Part shown: positions 7,276 through 16,450 of the stretch, piece by piece
How the letters are laid out: each line of letters starts with the position of its first letter
Numbering within the stretch: position 1 is the stretch's first letter
Assembly (NCBI GenBank): GCA_030145275.1
Contig: JAQYVV010000007.1
Span: forward strand, 62,001-126,000
Origin: Desulfurivibrionaceae bacterium
GTDB lineage: Bacteria; Desulfobacterota; Desulfobulbia; Desulfobulbales; VMSU01
DNA: 64,000 nucleotides
Direction: 5' to 3'
Program-made: the position numbers and the translations under genes
Notes under the pieces: model-generated
Seen by the model: the letters and a program-made list of their open reading frames with translations, nothing else
Databases searched by the model: none
Told to the model about the DNA's origin: nothing

Positions 7276-8653
7276 AAAGAAACTAATTTTAGCCGGTACC
7301 GGGTTGGCCCTCCTGATTTTTATGTTTTTAGGCTGGATGTCGTACTGGAACAGCAAAAAATTATTGGCAAATCAAAAGGCTAATCACTTGAGCCGCACGG
7401 TGGTTTACCGGTTTGAGGAACTGCTTTCCTACATGAAAGACGCTCAGACGGGCCAGCGGGGATTCATTCTCACCGGCAAATGGAGCTACCTGGAGCCCTA
7501 TTACAATGGTATAACCGCAATACATCGGGTCTTAAGGGGGCTTGATGAGATAACCAAGAACGACTCTTTTACCCAACAACGCCTTCGGGCCCTTGAACCC
7601 TTGATTGATCAATGTTTTGAACAATTACATCAAACTATCCTCATCAGAAAAAATGAGGGTCTTCCCCAGGCCGTACAAGCTATTTCCACAGGCATAGGCA
7701 AAAAGGCAATGGACCGCATTCGGCAACTGGTCTCTGAAGTAAAAATCAAGGAGCTTAACCGGACCCAGAATTATTTTCAGAAGTCCGGGCAGATGGCTCG
7801 CAACACCATGCGTTCCCTTGTTATTGGTTTTTCTCTGGCGTTTTTCCTGCTAATCTTTACAATACATCAACTATTCAGGGAAAGACATGAAAGGAAGATG
7901 CTTGAGGCAGAGAAAGAGCGCCTGACCCTGAAAAGTATTGCCCAAAATAAACTTGCCACCCTTGGGGAAATCGCTACTGGTGTAGCCCATGAGATTAATC
8001 AGCCGCTTTCTTTTATTAAAATAATATTTGAATCGACACTTAGGGATGTAAAATCTAATAGATTTGACCTGGGAGAACTTGTTGAAGATTGCCGGGAATC
8101 ATTGGCGCAGGTAGAGCGAATTAGCGTAATAATCGATCACCTCAGGACTTTTGGCAGGAGTGATGTTTTAGATTTCAGGGAGATAAAACTTGATACCGTG
8201 CTATGCAACACTTTGATTCTTTTCAAGCGGCGATTAAAGCTACAAAATATAGTTTATAAACCAACTATCCAGAAAAATTTGCCCACTATTTATGGTAACG
8301 CCGGTAAGCTCGAACAAGTTTTTATCAACTTTTTCCGGAATACTATTGATAGTCTGGAGGGGAGAGACGATGGGGAGATTGAGGTTTCGATCTATGCTAA
8401 AAACAGTTGTGTCGAAATCTGCTTCACTGATAATGGTTCTGGTATTCCTGATGACATAAAAGATAAAATTTTTGAACCGTTTTTTACCACAAAAGAGGTG
8501 GACAAAGGTACCGGGCTGGGGTTGTCAATTTCTTATGGCATTATAAAAGAGCATAACGGTAATATTGAGTGTCTTGCCAGAGAGCGTGGGACTGACTTCC
8601 TGATCACTTTACCCATTATTACTGCTAGACATAAGCTTGACCAGACCTCCTGA
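7241..8653 (+). CDS. Membrane sensor histidine kinase with CHASE3-type domain
   Basis: About 470 aa. TM1 ([18 protein letters not shown]) is followed by a CHASE3-like periplasmic helical domain with the hallmark [15 protein letters not shown]2 ([16 protein letters not shown]), an H-box [12 protein letters not shown], and an ATPase domain with NFFRNTID (N), DNGSGIPDD (G1), [16 protein letters not shown] (F/G2). It would autophosphorylate on the H-box His; no response regulator is adjacent. The start is uncertain: ATG at 7241 overlaps the upstream gene by 35 bases, and a GTG at 7190 by 86. Neither has a good ribosome site, which favours translational coupling. A fragment of a paralogue survives at 11873-11955. 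Confidence 0.85.
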   Translation: MKFLKILKLPSRKKLILAGTGLALLIFMFLGWMSYWNSKKLLANQKANHLSRTVVYRFEELLSYMKDAQTGQRGFILTGKWSYLEPYYNGITAIHRVLRGLDEITKNDSFTQQRLRALEPLIDQCFEQLHQTILIRKNEGLPQAVQAISTGIGKKAMDRIRQLVSEVKIKELNRTQNYFQKSGQMARNTMRSLVIGFSLAFFLLIFTIHQLFRERHERKMLEAEKERLTLKSIAQNKLATLGEIATGVAHEINQPLSFIKIIFESTLRDVKSNRFDLGELVEDCRESLAQVERISVIIDHLRTFGRSDVLDFREIKLDTVLCNTLILFKRRLKLQNIVYKPTIQKNLPTIYGNAGKLEQVFINFFRNTIDSLEGRDDGEIEVSIYAKNSCVEICFTDNGSGIPDDIKDKIFEPFFTTKEVDKGTGLGLSISYGIIKEHNGNIECLARERGTDFLITLPIITARHKLDQTS

Positions 8654-8965
8654 TCTCCTCCCCAGAATGATATTTACAAGACATTCTTTCACGAGCCCCC
8701 TCCTCAATGACCTTAATGCCAACGAACGACTGGCCGGGCATTTTGCCTTGGCTATTACAGCACTCACAACCAGAGGGAGCGGGGAGAGGCAACATCCTGA
8801 CTTTTGAAAAGCAGTAGGCCCTAGCCTTGACAAACGGAGGACTCTATTTAGACCCCCCTACGGGGATAAGTACCTTAACAATAGATGCTACTCTTTTATT
8901 TCAAAAGTATTTTTTGATTTCTTGCCATTTTTGAGACAAAATTGGCATATAAGGTACTAAAAATC
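8654..8965. other. Intergenic region without recognisable gene
   Basis: Lies between the convergent histidine kinase and chemoreceptor genes. A stretch around 8690-8830 has higher GC and open frames on both strands (a minus frame at 8609-8833 of 74 aa), but I recognise no family and see no start signals. GACCCCCCTACGGGGA near 8851 can form a small hairpin. Confidence 0.4.
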
Positions 8966-9046
8966 GTAACTATTCAGCGAAAATCGCAAAACTTAAGGTA
9001 CCCCCCTAAGCGTATCTATTCAGATGAAGCACATCTGAATAGATAC
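8966..9046. repeat. Family A copy A5 (end-spacer plus minimal hairpin)
   Basis: GTAACTATTCAG (8966-8977), then a ~34-bp spacer nearly identical to that in copy A10, then a perfect 15-bp hairpin GTATCTATTCAGATG (9012-9026) and CATCTGAATAGATAC (9032-9046) with a five-base loop. It looks like copy A10 with the middle of the palindrome deleted. The last base is shared with the TAG stop of the minus-strand chemoreceptor gene, so the hairpin would form at the 3' end of that message and may terminate it. Confidence 0.75.
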
Positions 9047-10701
9047 TAAAAATCTTCAAAATCTCCCTCATCATCAAAGGGGATTAAATCTTCCGGTTTT
9101 TTCTGTGCTTTATCTTCCTGCTTCCGTGCTTTAATCACCCGCTCAGGAGCTGCGACGGCCTTAGCCTTGCCCGGAGCCTGTTTTTTTTGATCAGGGGCTG
9201 GCAGAGGGGCCAGGGCAGCCTTGGGGGACCGATGTTGCATCGGTTTTACAGCAGCGGCTTTGTCAGAAGTTAACTTTACGCCGGCCAGGGCAGCCAGATC
9301 AGCAACGGCTTCCTTCATGGACTCGGCCTGGGCATTCAGCTCCACCGAGGCGCTGGAGGACTCTTCGGCATTGGCAGCGGTGCTCTGTACCACAGAACTC
9401 ATCTGATCCAGGGCCCGGTTAACTTCATCAATTCCCTGGGCCTGCTCCGTGGAGGCTATGCTGATCTCGGTGACCAGGCCAGCCACCTTATTGGTGCTGC
9501 CAGCCACCTTGGAGAAAGCCCCATTGGTCCGCTCCACTATTGTAGAACCGCTGCCAACCTTACTGACCGTCTCTTCAATGAGCAGGGCCGTGTTTTTAGC
9601 CGCTTCCGCAGCCCGCATGGCAAGGTTACGGACCTCATCAGCCACCACCGCAAATCCGGCCCCGGCCTCTCCGGCCCGGGCCGCTTCCACTGCCGCATTC
9701 AAGGCAAGAAGGTTTGTCTGAAAGGCTATTTCGTCAATGGTTTTGACTATTTTTGAGGTCTCTTCACTGGCCTTGGCTATTTCAACCATGGAACTGGTGA
9801 GAGCCTCCATGGAGTTGGTGGCCTCATTGACCACACCGTTGGTCTCCTGCATCAGGGTATCCACCTGCTGGGAATTGTCGGCGTTCTGTTTGGTCATGGC
9901 GGACATCTCCTCCATGGAGGCGGAGCTCTCCTCCAGAGAGGCGGCAAGTTCAGTGGCACCCTCAGCCAGCATCTGGCTCCCAGAGGAGATCTGACCGGAG
10001 GCGTCAGCCACCTGGGAGGAACCTTCATTTAAGTCACTGATATTTCTTTTTAGAACAGTGGTGATTGTGCGAGTGATAAAAAAGGCAATGCTAACACTCA
10101 GTACCAAGGAGAGTGCGCTGATAATGGCGATCCAACTCTCAGCAACGCCACTCTTCTTCAGGGCTGATTCGGCGACCTCTAAAGTCTCTTTGGTATTAAG
10201 TTCCTTAAATTGGTGGATTTTGTGCTCAAGAACAGCAGTAGATTTTTCCAAAGCGACTGCCTTTTGGTCTATCTCTGCATGATCACCTGACTTAACCGCC
10301 TCAACAAGTGCATGGGCCGCCGCACCAAAGCGGGCGTGCTCCTGGTCAGCCTCCTCTATAATTTTCCCCCAGCCCATTTCAACCAGACCCCCATCTGCTG
10401 CAATTTTATCGCTAAGTTTTGCAAACAGATGATCAACTTCGGTGTCAGCCTCCTTGAGGAGCTGAATATATTTATCTTCCTTATGCAAGGCGTAGAGCAG
10501 GGCCTGGGACTCCTGCACCAAAATACTCTCCGCCAGATCGCCCTCTATATCCATCATTGGGATATGGACATGTTCCAGATCCTCAATTACATGATCAACT
10601 GCTATGGCGTTAAAATAAGCGGTTGCCGCCAAAATCATGGTCAAGATAATAACAGAGCCAAAACCAAATGTAATCTTCTGTCCAATCGTCATCTGCCGCA
10701 T
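9046..10701 (-). CDS. Methyl-accepting chemotaxis protein with four-helix-bundle sensor
   Basis: 551 aa. TM1 ([15 protein letters not shown]) and TM2 ([16 protein letters not shown]) bracket a ~150-residue all-helical region of the 4HB_MCP type with a conserved [10 protein letters not shown]. No HAMP domain is seen after TM2. The signalling tip and its flanks are nearly identical to the chemoreceptor at 4234-5634. A Lys/Ala/Pro-rich C-terminal extension ends in [14 protein letters not shown] at 10709-10713 supports the ATG at 10701 over a longer frame starting at 10761. cheW lies 99 bp upstream on the same strand, so the pair is likely co-transcribed. Confidence 0.9.
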   Translation of the reverse strand: MRQMTIGQKITFGFGSVIILTMILAATAYFNAIAVDHVIEDLEHVHIPMMDIEGDLAESILVQESQALLYALHKEDKYIQLLKEADTEVDHLFAKLSDKIAADGGLVEMGWGKIIEEADQEHARFGAAAHALVEAVKSGDHAEIDQKAVALEKSTAVLEHKIHQFKELNTKETLEVAESALKKSGVAESWIAIISALSLVLSVSIAFFITRTITTVLKRNISDLNEGSSQVADASGQISSGSQMLAEGATELAASLEESSASMEEMSAMTKQNADNSQQVDTLMQETNGVVNEATNSMEALTSSMVEIAKASEETSKIVKTIDEIAFQTNLLALNAAVEAARAGEAGAGFAVVADEVRNLAMRAAEAAKNTALLIEETVSKVGSGSTIVERTNGAFSKVAGSTNKVAGLVTEISIASTEQAQGIDEVNRALDQMSSVVQSTAANAEESSSASVELNAQAESMKEAVADLAALAGVKLTSDKAAAVKPMQHRSPKAALAPLPAPDQKKQAPGKAKAVAAPERVIKARKQEDKAQKKPEDLIPFDDEGDFEDF

Positions 10702-10800
10702 ACCTATTCTCCTAAAGTTTATAAATCTCCGAAGGGACACCCTATCGGCACAAGCATCCACCTAAAATTGTCGTGTAAAAGATTAAATATCTATAAGAAA

Positions 10801-11310
10801 TCAAGCATCTCCATCAAGGGCCGCTACCTCTTCCTGGGACAATACTCGGTCGATGTCCAGAAGAATTTTAATCTTGCCAGCCACCTTGGCTATACCCAGG
10901 ATATTGGCCTGGTCGATTTGAATACCGAAATCCGGCGGCGGCTCGGTCTCACTCTCCGACACCGATAGCACCTCGGAAACCTCATCGACCACAATACCGA
11001 TCTGAATTTTTTTCTGCCTGCTGACCACCTCAACCACAATAATGCAGGTGCGGCTGTCGTACTCCTTCTCCTCCATATTGAACTTCAAGCGCAGGTCGAT
11101 AATTGGAATAACCCGGTCACGCAGATTGATAACTCCCTTGGCAAATTCAGGATTGTTCGGCACCTCGGTGATCTCCATAATGCCGATTATCTCCTTCACC
11201 TTCAGGATGCTGATGCCATACTCCTCTTTGCCAAGCATAAAAGTCAAAAATTTGCCTACCTGGCCGCTGGTGTTTTGCAAAACCTCCTGGACAGCACTCA
11301 ATTCCGTCAT
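10801..11310 (-). CDS. cheW: Chemotaxis coupling protein CheW
   Basis: 169 aa, a single CheW (SH3-like) domain linking chemoreceptors to CheA. Diagnostic stretches are FLTFMLGKEEYGISILKVKE, EVPNNPEFAKGVINLRDRVI and the end KIKILLDIDRVL. AGGAG (complement of 11318-11322) precedes the ATG by seven bases. MITE-like element B2 begins two bases upstream of that ribosome site, so the promoter must lie inside or beyond the element. It is followed on the same strand by a chemoreceptor gene. No cheA is in the window. Confidence 0.93.
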   Translation of the reverse strand: MTELSAVQEVLQNTSGQVGKFLTFMLGKEEYGISILKVKEIIGIMEITEVPNNPEFAKGVINLRDRVIPIIDLRLKFNMEEKEYDSRTCIIVVEVVSRQKKIQIGIVVDEVSEVLSVSESETEPPPDFGIQIDQANILGIAKVAGKIKILLDIDRVLSQEEVAALDGDA

Positions 11311-11323
11311 AGCATTTCTCCTA

Positions 11324-11503
11324 AGGGGTCGTAAATAAATAAGTCATTGGAATTCGCGCTCTGATTTAGGTTAGATTTTGTCGATCCGATTGAACAAAAC
11401 CACAGAACTAGCAGGGCTAATTTGAGGATTTTGTGATTCCGGATCGACAAAAGATAAGCTGAAGCAGAGATGCAAAAACGATGAGTTATTTGTTTCCGGC
11501 CCC
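11324..11503. mobile_element. MITE-like element B, copy B2 (180 bp)
   Basis: Starts AGGGGTCGTAAATAAATAA and ends TTATTTGTTTCCGGCCCC, forming ~24-bp imperfect terminal inverted repeats. TA flanks both sides (11322-11323, 11504-11505). The interior hairpin TTGTCGATCC ... GGATCGACAA surrounds a core AGCAGGGCTAATTTGAGG related to B1. It occupies the cheW leader. The rest of the 650-bp gap (11505-11720) is AT-rich with nothing recognised. Confidence 0.7.
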
Positions 11504-11720
11504 TAAGCACAAAAGGTTATTTCCATCGAGTTAAACTCCCATCTTCTATTCTCAAGAGCGCCTCAAAAAGGGATATCAAAAAAAGTCTTTTTATAGAATG
11601 TAAGAACAGTATACCTGAATACCAGTAACTGGCAAAATAAAAAATTGCCGCCAAACCAATAACTGTATTTACCGGGAATTTATTAATGCTTCAGGCTCTG
11701 CCTGGGGTTTTATATTTCTT

Positions 11721-11872
11721 GTAACTATTCAGATAGGGCCCAAAAACGGGCATAACCACCGAATTGTAACTGTTTAGATGTGCCCCAGGTGTGTGTGAAC
11801 AGGACTTTAAGCTATACATCGGTATGCTGGAAGTCCTGTTCGCGCGCAGATGGGGTGCAGCTGAATAGTTAC
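11721..11872. repeat. Palindromic repeat family A, full copy A6
   Basis: Best-preserved copy. End L1 GTAACTATTCAG (11721-11732), spacer with CAAAAACGGGCATAACCACC, end L2 GTAACTGTTTAG (11766-11777), then a 107-bp palindrome closing with CTGAATAGTTAC (11861-11872). The inner stem is GAACAGGACTT/AAGTCCTGTTC and the tip AGCTATAC-ATCG-GTATGCT. Confidence 0.85.
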
Positions 11873-11955
11873 TATTTCTTGGGAGATAAAACTTGATTCC
11901 GTGTTGAGCAACACCTTGATCTTGTCAATCAACAAGTTTTATTAACTTTTCACAC
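11873..11955 (+). pseudogene. Fragment of a histidine kinase paralogue
   Basis: 11881-11927 matches the kinase gene at 8178-8224 at about 85% (GGGAGATAAAACTTGAT then CCGTG and GCAACAC). 11930-11951 matches a second segment from 8313 (AACAAGTTTT and TTAACTTTT). About 85 bases of the parent lie between the two parts, so this is an internally deleted remnant of a former kinase copy. It starts at the base after repeat A6 and ends near the cytochrome stop codon. Confidence 0.65.
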
Positions 11956-11960
11956 GCCCC

Positions 11961-13664
11961 TTACTCTTCAGAAAATACCGGGCATTTCTTGGTGGGAGAA
12001 TAATCAATATAGGCTTTGTCATTATAGGTCTTGTGGCAAGGCAAACATTGTCCTATCCGTAAAATCCTGGCTAACTCATCTTTGTTGAAAGGTCTCATAT
12101 CCGACCGGAAACTTTTTTGCAGAGGAACACCCTCAATGGTCACAAAGGCATCCAGGGGCGGCGTCAGCCCAGCTTTTGTCTGCACCCCCATATCAACAGA
12201 ATCAAAGCGCCATTGGCCCTCCTGCCGCCAAGCGGTTCCCGTACCCAAACCAACGCTTTTTGTGGAGGCGTGGCAGTCAGCGCAGGTTCTGCTGGCCGTC
12301 TGGGTTGTATGGGGATCAATGGCCGCCATGGTAAAAGAGTTAAAATTCTCCTCCTCTTTACCCACTTCGTCAAGAAGGGTCACTATATCCTGGCAACCAG
12401 GGGTAACCGGCACGACCTTGTCCTTCCAAAGCCCCAAAGACGGCTGTTCATAACGAATATAGGAACGTCCTTCTTCCCACCAACCAGGGGTCTCTTCCAT
12501 GGTCAGCTTATCCTGGTGAGTATCACTCATATCCCTTTTCACATGGCAGCCATAACATTGCGGCACCCAAGCGGAGTGGCAGGCCTGGCACGAAAGCCTT
12601 TCGTGGCCTTTGTAATCACACTCCCCCTGTTTCGGCGGCTTCACCGGATATTTTTTATCATCCAGCTTACCAATCATAAACACCTTGCCATCATCTTCCT
12701 GCAAGACATTTGGCATTTGATAGCCCTTCACTGTCAAGCCGGGCTTTTCCGATCTATGGCAGGTGACACAATGAACTTCAAGCTGTTCCTCAAAATGAGC
12801 GTAACTGGTACCGTCACCCATTATCTCATTCCTCGTATGACAATCAATACAGGCCATGCCCTTGCGGAAATGCACATCGGCAGGTAAATCAAGGAAAAAT
12901 CGGTCCCCATCCAGTTGTTTTTCGGACATCTCACCGTCCGCATAAGGAGTGCCATATCCTTCAGATTCATAAATACCTTGATATGAAATACCAATCCGGC
13001 CGCTGCGATTATGGCAGCGCACACAATTTTCCACCGGCACCTTATTAACGATCAAAGGGTGACCCTTGTCCGGCCCCGTTGTCGGCAGATTGGGGTCTAA
13101 CACATTATGGCAGGCCGTGCAGCCTCCACCCATTTCACCCAAATAACCAGGCAGGTCACCTCTCTGCTTCCAGAGATGGCAGACAGCACAGAGTTTTCTA
13201 TAATAATCCAGAGCCAAGGAGTTTTCCTGACTGGCCATGAGCTTCTCCACAGAATAATCGCCGTTCTGGTCCGGGGCCTCACCCCAGTAGTACAGGAGCG
13301 TCGCCAGAATGCCTCGATTCGTGGCCATTAAGGAATTTTTCACCTTTTTGATCTCAATGGCATGACACCCTTCAGTCCCGCAGGTTTGTTCGACCACCCG
13401 CAGGTCCCCAGGGTTCATGACAATACCCTCATGGGCTTTTTCCTTTTCAATGGCCAACGGATCACCCAGATGGCAAGGGGAACAACCCAAGGTCTTCGTA
13501 TCATGGGCCGGATCAAGTTTTTCCGTTTGGTGGCAGAAAAGACACATCTCAACCTGGCCTGCGGTTGTTTCATAGAGCTGTTCAGGCCGTTTAACAAGAC
13601 TCTCTTTAACGATCAAAATCAAAACGGCGAGAAGCAGCAGAAGGGCTAGTACTTTCTTTGACAT
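11961..13664 (-). CDS. Membrane-anchored multiheme c-type cytochrome (12 heme motifs)
   Basis: 567 aa with an N-terminal anchor or uncleaved signal (MSKKVLALLLLLAVLILIV) that would place the protein in the periplasm. Eleven CXXCH sites are visible: CLFCH, CSPCH, CAVCH, CTACH, CVRCH, CIDCH, CVTCH, CQACH, CYGCH, CADCH and CLPCH. One extended site, CGTEGCH, could bind a twelfth heme. This implies electron transfer, probably linked to anaerobic respiration. The partner is unknown: neighbours are cheW and dapL and no reductase is adjacent. The start at 13664 is chosen because the hydrophobic anchor follows at once; the frame extends to 13691. I cannot assign it to a named cytochrome family. Confidence 0.85.
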   Translation of the reverse strand: MSKKVLALLLLLAVLILIVKESLVKRPEQLYETTAGQVEMCLFCHQTEKLDPAHDTKTLGCSPCHLGDPLAIEKEKAHEGIVMNPGDLRVVEQTCGTEGCHAIEIKKVKNSLMATNRGILATLLYYWGEAPDQNGDYSVEKLMASQENSLALDYYRKLCAVCHLWKQRGDLPGYLGEMGGGCTACHNVLDPNLPTTGPDKGHPLIVNKVPVENCVRCHNRSGRIGISYQGIYESEGYGTPYADGEMSEKQLDGDRFFLDLPADVHFRKGMACIDCHTRNEIMGDGTSYAHFEEQLEVHCVTCHRSEKPGLTVKGYQMPNVLQEDDGKVFMIGKLDDKKYPVKPPKQGECDYKGHERLSCQACHSAWVPQCYGCHVKRDMSDTHQDKLTMEETPGWWEEGRSYIRYEQPSLGLWKDKVVPVTPGCQDIVTLLDEVGKEEENFNSFTMAAIDPHTTQTASRTCADCHASTKSVGLGTGTAWRQEGQWRFDSVDMGVQTKAGLTPPLDAFVTIEGVPLQKSFRSDMRPFNKDELARILRIGQCLPCHKTYNDKAYIDYSPTKKCPVFSEE

Positions 13665-13824
13665 GTCCTGGTTTTTATCATTAAAACACAAGATGCAACA
13701 ACAGTTTTTTCTTTTTTATTGGCTATCCCCATTTGGGACTCAGTTCAGTCCATCCTCGAAGGAGCATAAGTGCTTCACAAAATTTATTTTTTGTTAAAAA
13801 AGCAAAAATTAAATTGCTCTGGTC

Positions 13825-13940
13825 CTAATCCGGATAAACCGGAAATAAGTGCCTTAACAGTGGTCTGCAACAAATTGGGAGCATTGTTCTTTCTTGTAAT
13901 TCTCGTTTTTTGTGACAGGATTTAAGTTATAAGGCACTAA
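13825..13940 (+). repeat. Repeat family E, copy E2
   Basis: CTAATCCGGATAAACCGGA, then AAGTGCCTTAACAGTGGTCTG and on to GTTATAAGGCACTAA. AGTGCCTTA and TAAGGCACT form 9-bp inverted ends. Nearly identical to E1 over the first ~70 bp. A frame reads [13 protein letters not shown] as in E1 and E3, but has no start of its own. It lies in the 352-bp gap upstream of dapL; 13692-13824 contains nothing else definite. Confidence 0.75.
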
Positions 13941-13945
13941 ATGTT

Positions 13946-13976
13946 TTGACAAGTTTCCCCCGTTTTGTTCTATATG
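13946..13976 (+). promoter_or_regulatory. Candidate sigma-70-type promoter for dapL
   Basis: Perfect TTGACA at 13946-13951 and TATATG at 13971-13976 with a 19-bp spacer, 41 bp before the dapL ATG. The long spacer and imperfect -10 make this only a candidate. Confidence 0.35.
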
Positions 13977-14016
13977 GTAGGCTTTTTTGTAGCAGACAAA
14001 ATAACGAGGTTAAAAA

Positions 14017-15252
14017 ATGACACGAATAAACGACAGTTATCTCAAGCTCAAAGCTGGGTACCTTTTTCCTGAAATCGGCCGCCGAGTAAAATCATTCACC
14101 GACGCCAACCCAGGTATCCAGATAATCAGGCTTGGTATAGGTGATGTTACAGAACCATTGGCGTCTGAGGTAGTTGATGCTTTCCATAAGGGCATTGATG
14201 ATCTGGCCCAGGCCAAAACCTTTCATGGCTATGGACCGGAGCAAGGATATGATTGGCTCGCCGCAAGGATTAATGAAAAGTCCTACAAGCCTCTCGGAGT
14301 TGAGTTAAAAACCAGTGAAATATTTATTTCAGACGGATCAAAATGCGACAGTGCCAACATCCTCGACATCTTTGACCTTTCAAATAAGGTAGCCATATGC
14401 GACCCGGTCTACCCGGTTTACAACGACACCAACGTTATGGTTGGCCGCACTGGTGAGGCCGATGAAAACGGCTATTACGAGGGGATCGTATATATGCCCT
14501 GCACCGAGGAAAACAATTTTTCCCCCGCCTTTCCTGGGGAAAAAGTTGACCTTATTTACCTCTGTTATCCGAACAATCCCACCGGCACAGTTGCCAGCAA
14601 GGAGCAGCTCAAGGGTTGGGTCGATTATGCCTTAAAGAATAAGGCCATTATTCTTTTTGATGCGGCTTACGAGGCCTTTATTACTGAAGCGGATATTCCC
14701 CACTCAATTTATGAAATAGAAGGGGCTAAAAAATGCGCCATTGAGTTTCGCTCTTTTTCCAAAACTGCAGGCTTTACCGGGGTACGCTGCGGCTTAACGG
14801 TGATTCCCGATGAATTAACGGCAACCACAAACCAAGGGGAAGAAGTCGCCCTCAACTCATTATGGAACCGCCGACAATCAACCAAATTCAACGGTGTCTC
14901 CTATCCCGTCCAAAGAGCAGCAGCAGCCGTCTATTCGGACAAAGGCTGGGCCCAGGTGCAAGAGACCATCGCCTATTACATGGAAAATGCCCGGCTGATC
15001 CGTGAAGGTCTTGGCCAAGCTGGAATTACCTGTTTCGGAGGAGTCAATGCCCCTTATATCTGGCTGAAAACTCCAGATAATATCGGAAGTTGGGATTTTT
15101 TTGACAGATTGTTAAGCGAATGCCACGTGGTCGGCACTCCAGGCAGCGGTTTTGGGCCAAGTGGCGAAGGGTATTTCAGGCTATCAGCCTTTGGATCCAG
15201 AGAAAATGTCCAAGAAGCCATCAAGCGAATCACTGAAAAATGGGGCTCTTAA
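14017..15252 (+). CDS. dapL: LL-diaminopimelate aminotransferase
   Basis: 411 aa PLP enzyme converting tetrahydrodipicolinate directly to LL-diaminopimelate, bypassing the acyl-blocked DapD/DapC/DapE steps. N-terminus [20 protein letters not shown] is diagnostic. [19 protein letters not shown] and the Schiff-base lysine in [14 protein letters not shown] are visible, as is [23 protein letters not shown] precedes the ATG by eight bases. The product feeds DapF and LysA encoded at 34.8-36.9 kb; no dapD or dapE is seen. Its stop overlaps the stop of the convergent gene by four bases. Confidence 0.95.
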   Translation: MTRINDSYLKLKAGYLFPEIGRRVKSFTDANPGIQIIRLGIGDVTEPLASEVVDAFHKGIDDLAQAKTFHGYGPEQGYDWLAARINEKSYKPLGVELKTSEIFISDGSKCDSANILDIFDLSNKVAICDPVYPVYNDTNVMVGRTGEADENGYYEGIVYMPCTEENNFSPAFPGEKVDLIYLCYPNNPTGTVASKEQLKGWVDYALKNKAIILFDAAYEAFITEADIPHSIYEIEGAKKCAIEFRSFSKTAGFTGVRCGLTVIPDELTATTNQGEEVALNSLWNRRQSTKFNGVSYPVQRAAAAVYSDKGWAQVQETIAYYMENARLIREGLGQAGITCFGGVNAPYIWLKTPDNIGSWDFFDRLLSECHVVGTPGSGFGPSGEGYFRLSAFGSRENVQEAIKRITEKWGS

Positions 15253-16427
15253 GGGGTTGGCTCAGAATATGTAGCCCCCCCCTCCTTATGCCGCAAAAAG
15301 CTTGTAATTTTTTGAGCCTCTTTATGTTTCGGGTCCTGCCGTAAAATGTGTTTGAACACTTTTTCGGCCCTGCTTTTTTGCCCCATTTTTAATAGCATTT
15401 TACCCAGCCCCAGGAGAAATGTCATATTTTTGGGGACAATGTGCAGACATTTTTTGAACTGTTCGGCACTCTCTTGATATCTCTTCTGCTGCGCCAGAGC
15501 CAAGGCATATTGGTGGAAAATATATACGGTTTCCGGAATAGGCCGAACCGTTCCATCTAAAAACACTGCTGCTCTATCAATTTCCCCTTTTTTCAGATAC
15601 ATCTTGCCAATTTTTATCAAATGCAGGTCTGACGGATTTGAGCTAAACACTTCCTGAAAGATACGATCCGCACTTTCAGCTATGCCGAGATCAAAATACA
15701 ATTTGCCAAGATCGATTTTCAGATCAAGATTAAAGGGGTTTTTCGCCGTTGCTTTCATTAAATAACCAACGGCATCTCCACATTGATTCTCCGCCCTGCA
15801 CACTTTACTGAGCAAATGCATTGTTTTGCTGTCCGGCCTACTCTTAATAAGCCAACGAAGATATTTTGTCGCCATATCATAATCCTGCTGCCAATAATAG
15901 GCTTCACTGAGGATATGATAGGCTTCATCATTGTCTCCCGTGGCCAAGACTTCCTTGGCAACAGTAATGGCCTTGTCATATTTTTTATAGAGTAAAAGAA
16001 TCCTGGCGGCTTTTATTTTTTGCTCAATGGCGGACCCCGCCCTTCTGTCCATCAATATTTTTTTTATCGCCCCCAAAAGTTCGTCTGCGCCAAACGGCGC
16101 AATCAAACAGTGATCAGCACGTTCCTCCATCGCGTAAGGAACATGCTCTTGCTGACCCTGATCAAAAAGAATAAGAACGGGGAGATCATACAAGGCGGGC
16201 AGCCTTCGAATAAGTTTTGTTAACTCAATCCCATTCATGCTTGGCATGTCAAATTCTGTAATTACAAACTGGACTCTTTTCCCCTTAAGAACCTTCCTGG
16301 CCACGGCAGCAGATGAGACTACGAAAACATTTTGGGAGCTATTCTCATGCAGAGCTTTCTCAACAAGACGAGACGTCTCCTCGTTGGCGCTAACCACAAG
16401 AAAATCAATTTTATTGTTATTTTTCAT
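15249..16427 (-). CDS. Degenerate receiver domain plus TPR repeat protein
   Basis: 392 aa. Residues ~1-125 have a CheY-like fold ([54 protein letters not shown]), but key residues are changed. The acidic pair after the first strand is Ser-Ala. The phospho-acceptor position three before the Met of MPSMNG is Glu, not Asp. The usual Lys before PF is Ala. Residues ~135-375 are TPR helices ([35 protein letters not shown]). It is probably a phosphorylation-independent scaffold or pseudo-receiver; partner unknown. Convergent with dapL. Confidence 0.8.
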   Translation of the reverse strand: MKNNNKIDFLVVSANEETSRLVEKALHENSSQNVFVVSSAAVARKVLKGKRVQFVITEFDMPSMNGIELTKLIRRLPALYDLPVLILFDQGQQEHVPYAMEERADHCLIAPFGADELLGAIKKILMDRRAGSAIEQKIKAARILLLYKKYDKAITVAKEVLATGDNDEAYHILSEAYYWQQDYDMATKYLRWLIKSRPDSKTMHLLSKVCRAENQCGDAVGYLMKATAKNPFNLDLKIDLGKLYFDLGIAESADRIFQEVFSSNPSDLHLIKIGKMYLKKGEIDRAAVFLDGTVRPIPETVYIFHQYALALAQQKRYQESAEQFKKCLHIVPKNMTFLLGLGKMLLKMGQKSRAEKVFKHILRQDPKHKEAQKITSFLRHKEGGATYSEPTP

Positions 16428-16450
16428 ATCATCATGATCCCTTGTTGCTT

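Noticed and set aside
8609-8833. 74-aa minus-strand ORF between converging genes
   Set aside because: No recognised family, no start signal, and an equally open frame on the other strand. Kept only as an unexplained stretch.
10312-10968. 218-aa plus-strand ORF
   Set aside because: It crosses the chemoreceptor start, the intergenic gap and the cheW end in antisense. No ribosome site or family; the real genes are on the minus strand.
11721-11872. Palindromic elements as integron attC sites
   Set aside because: They vary in sequence and keep a fold, as attC sites do, but the ends do not fit the RYYYAAC/GTTRRRY core, they do not bracket small cassettes in one orientation, and no integrase is present.
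12117-12887. 256-aa plus-strand ORF
   Set aside because: Antisense to the multiheme cytochrome; its many His/Arg codons arise from the complement of the CXXCH regions.
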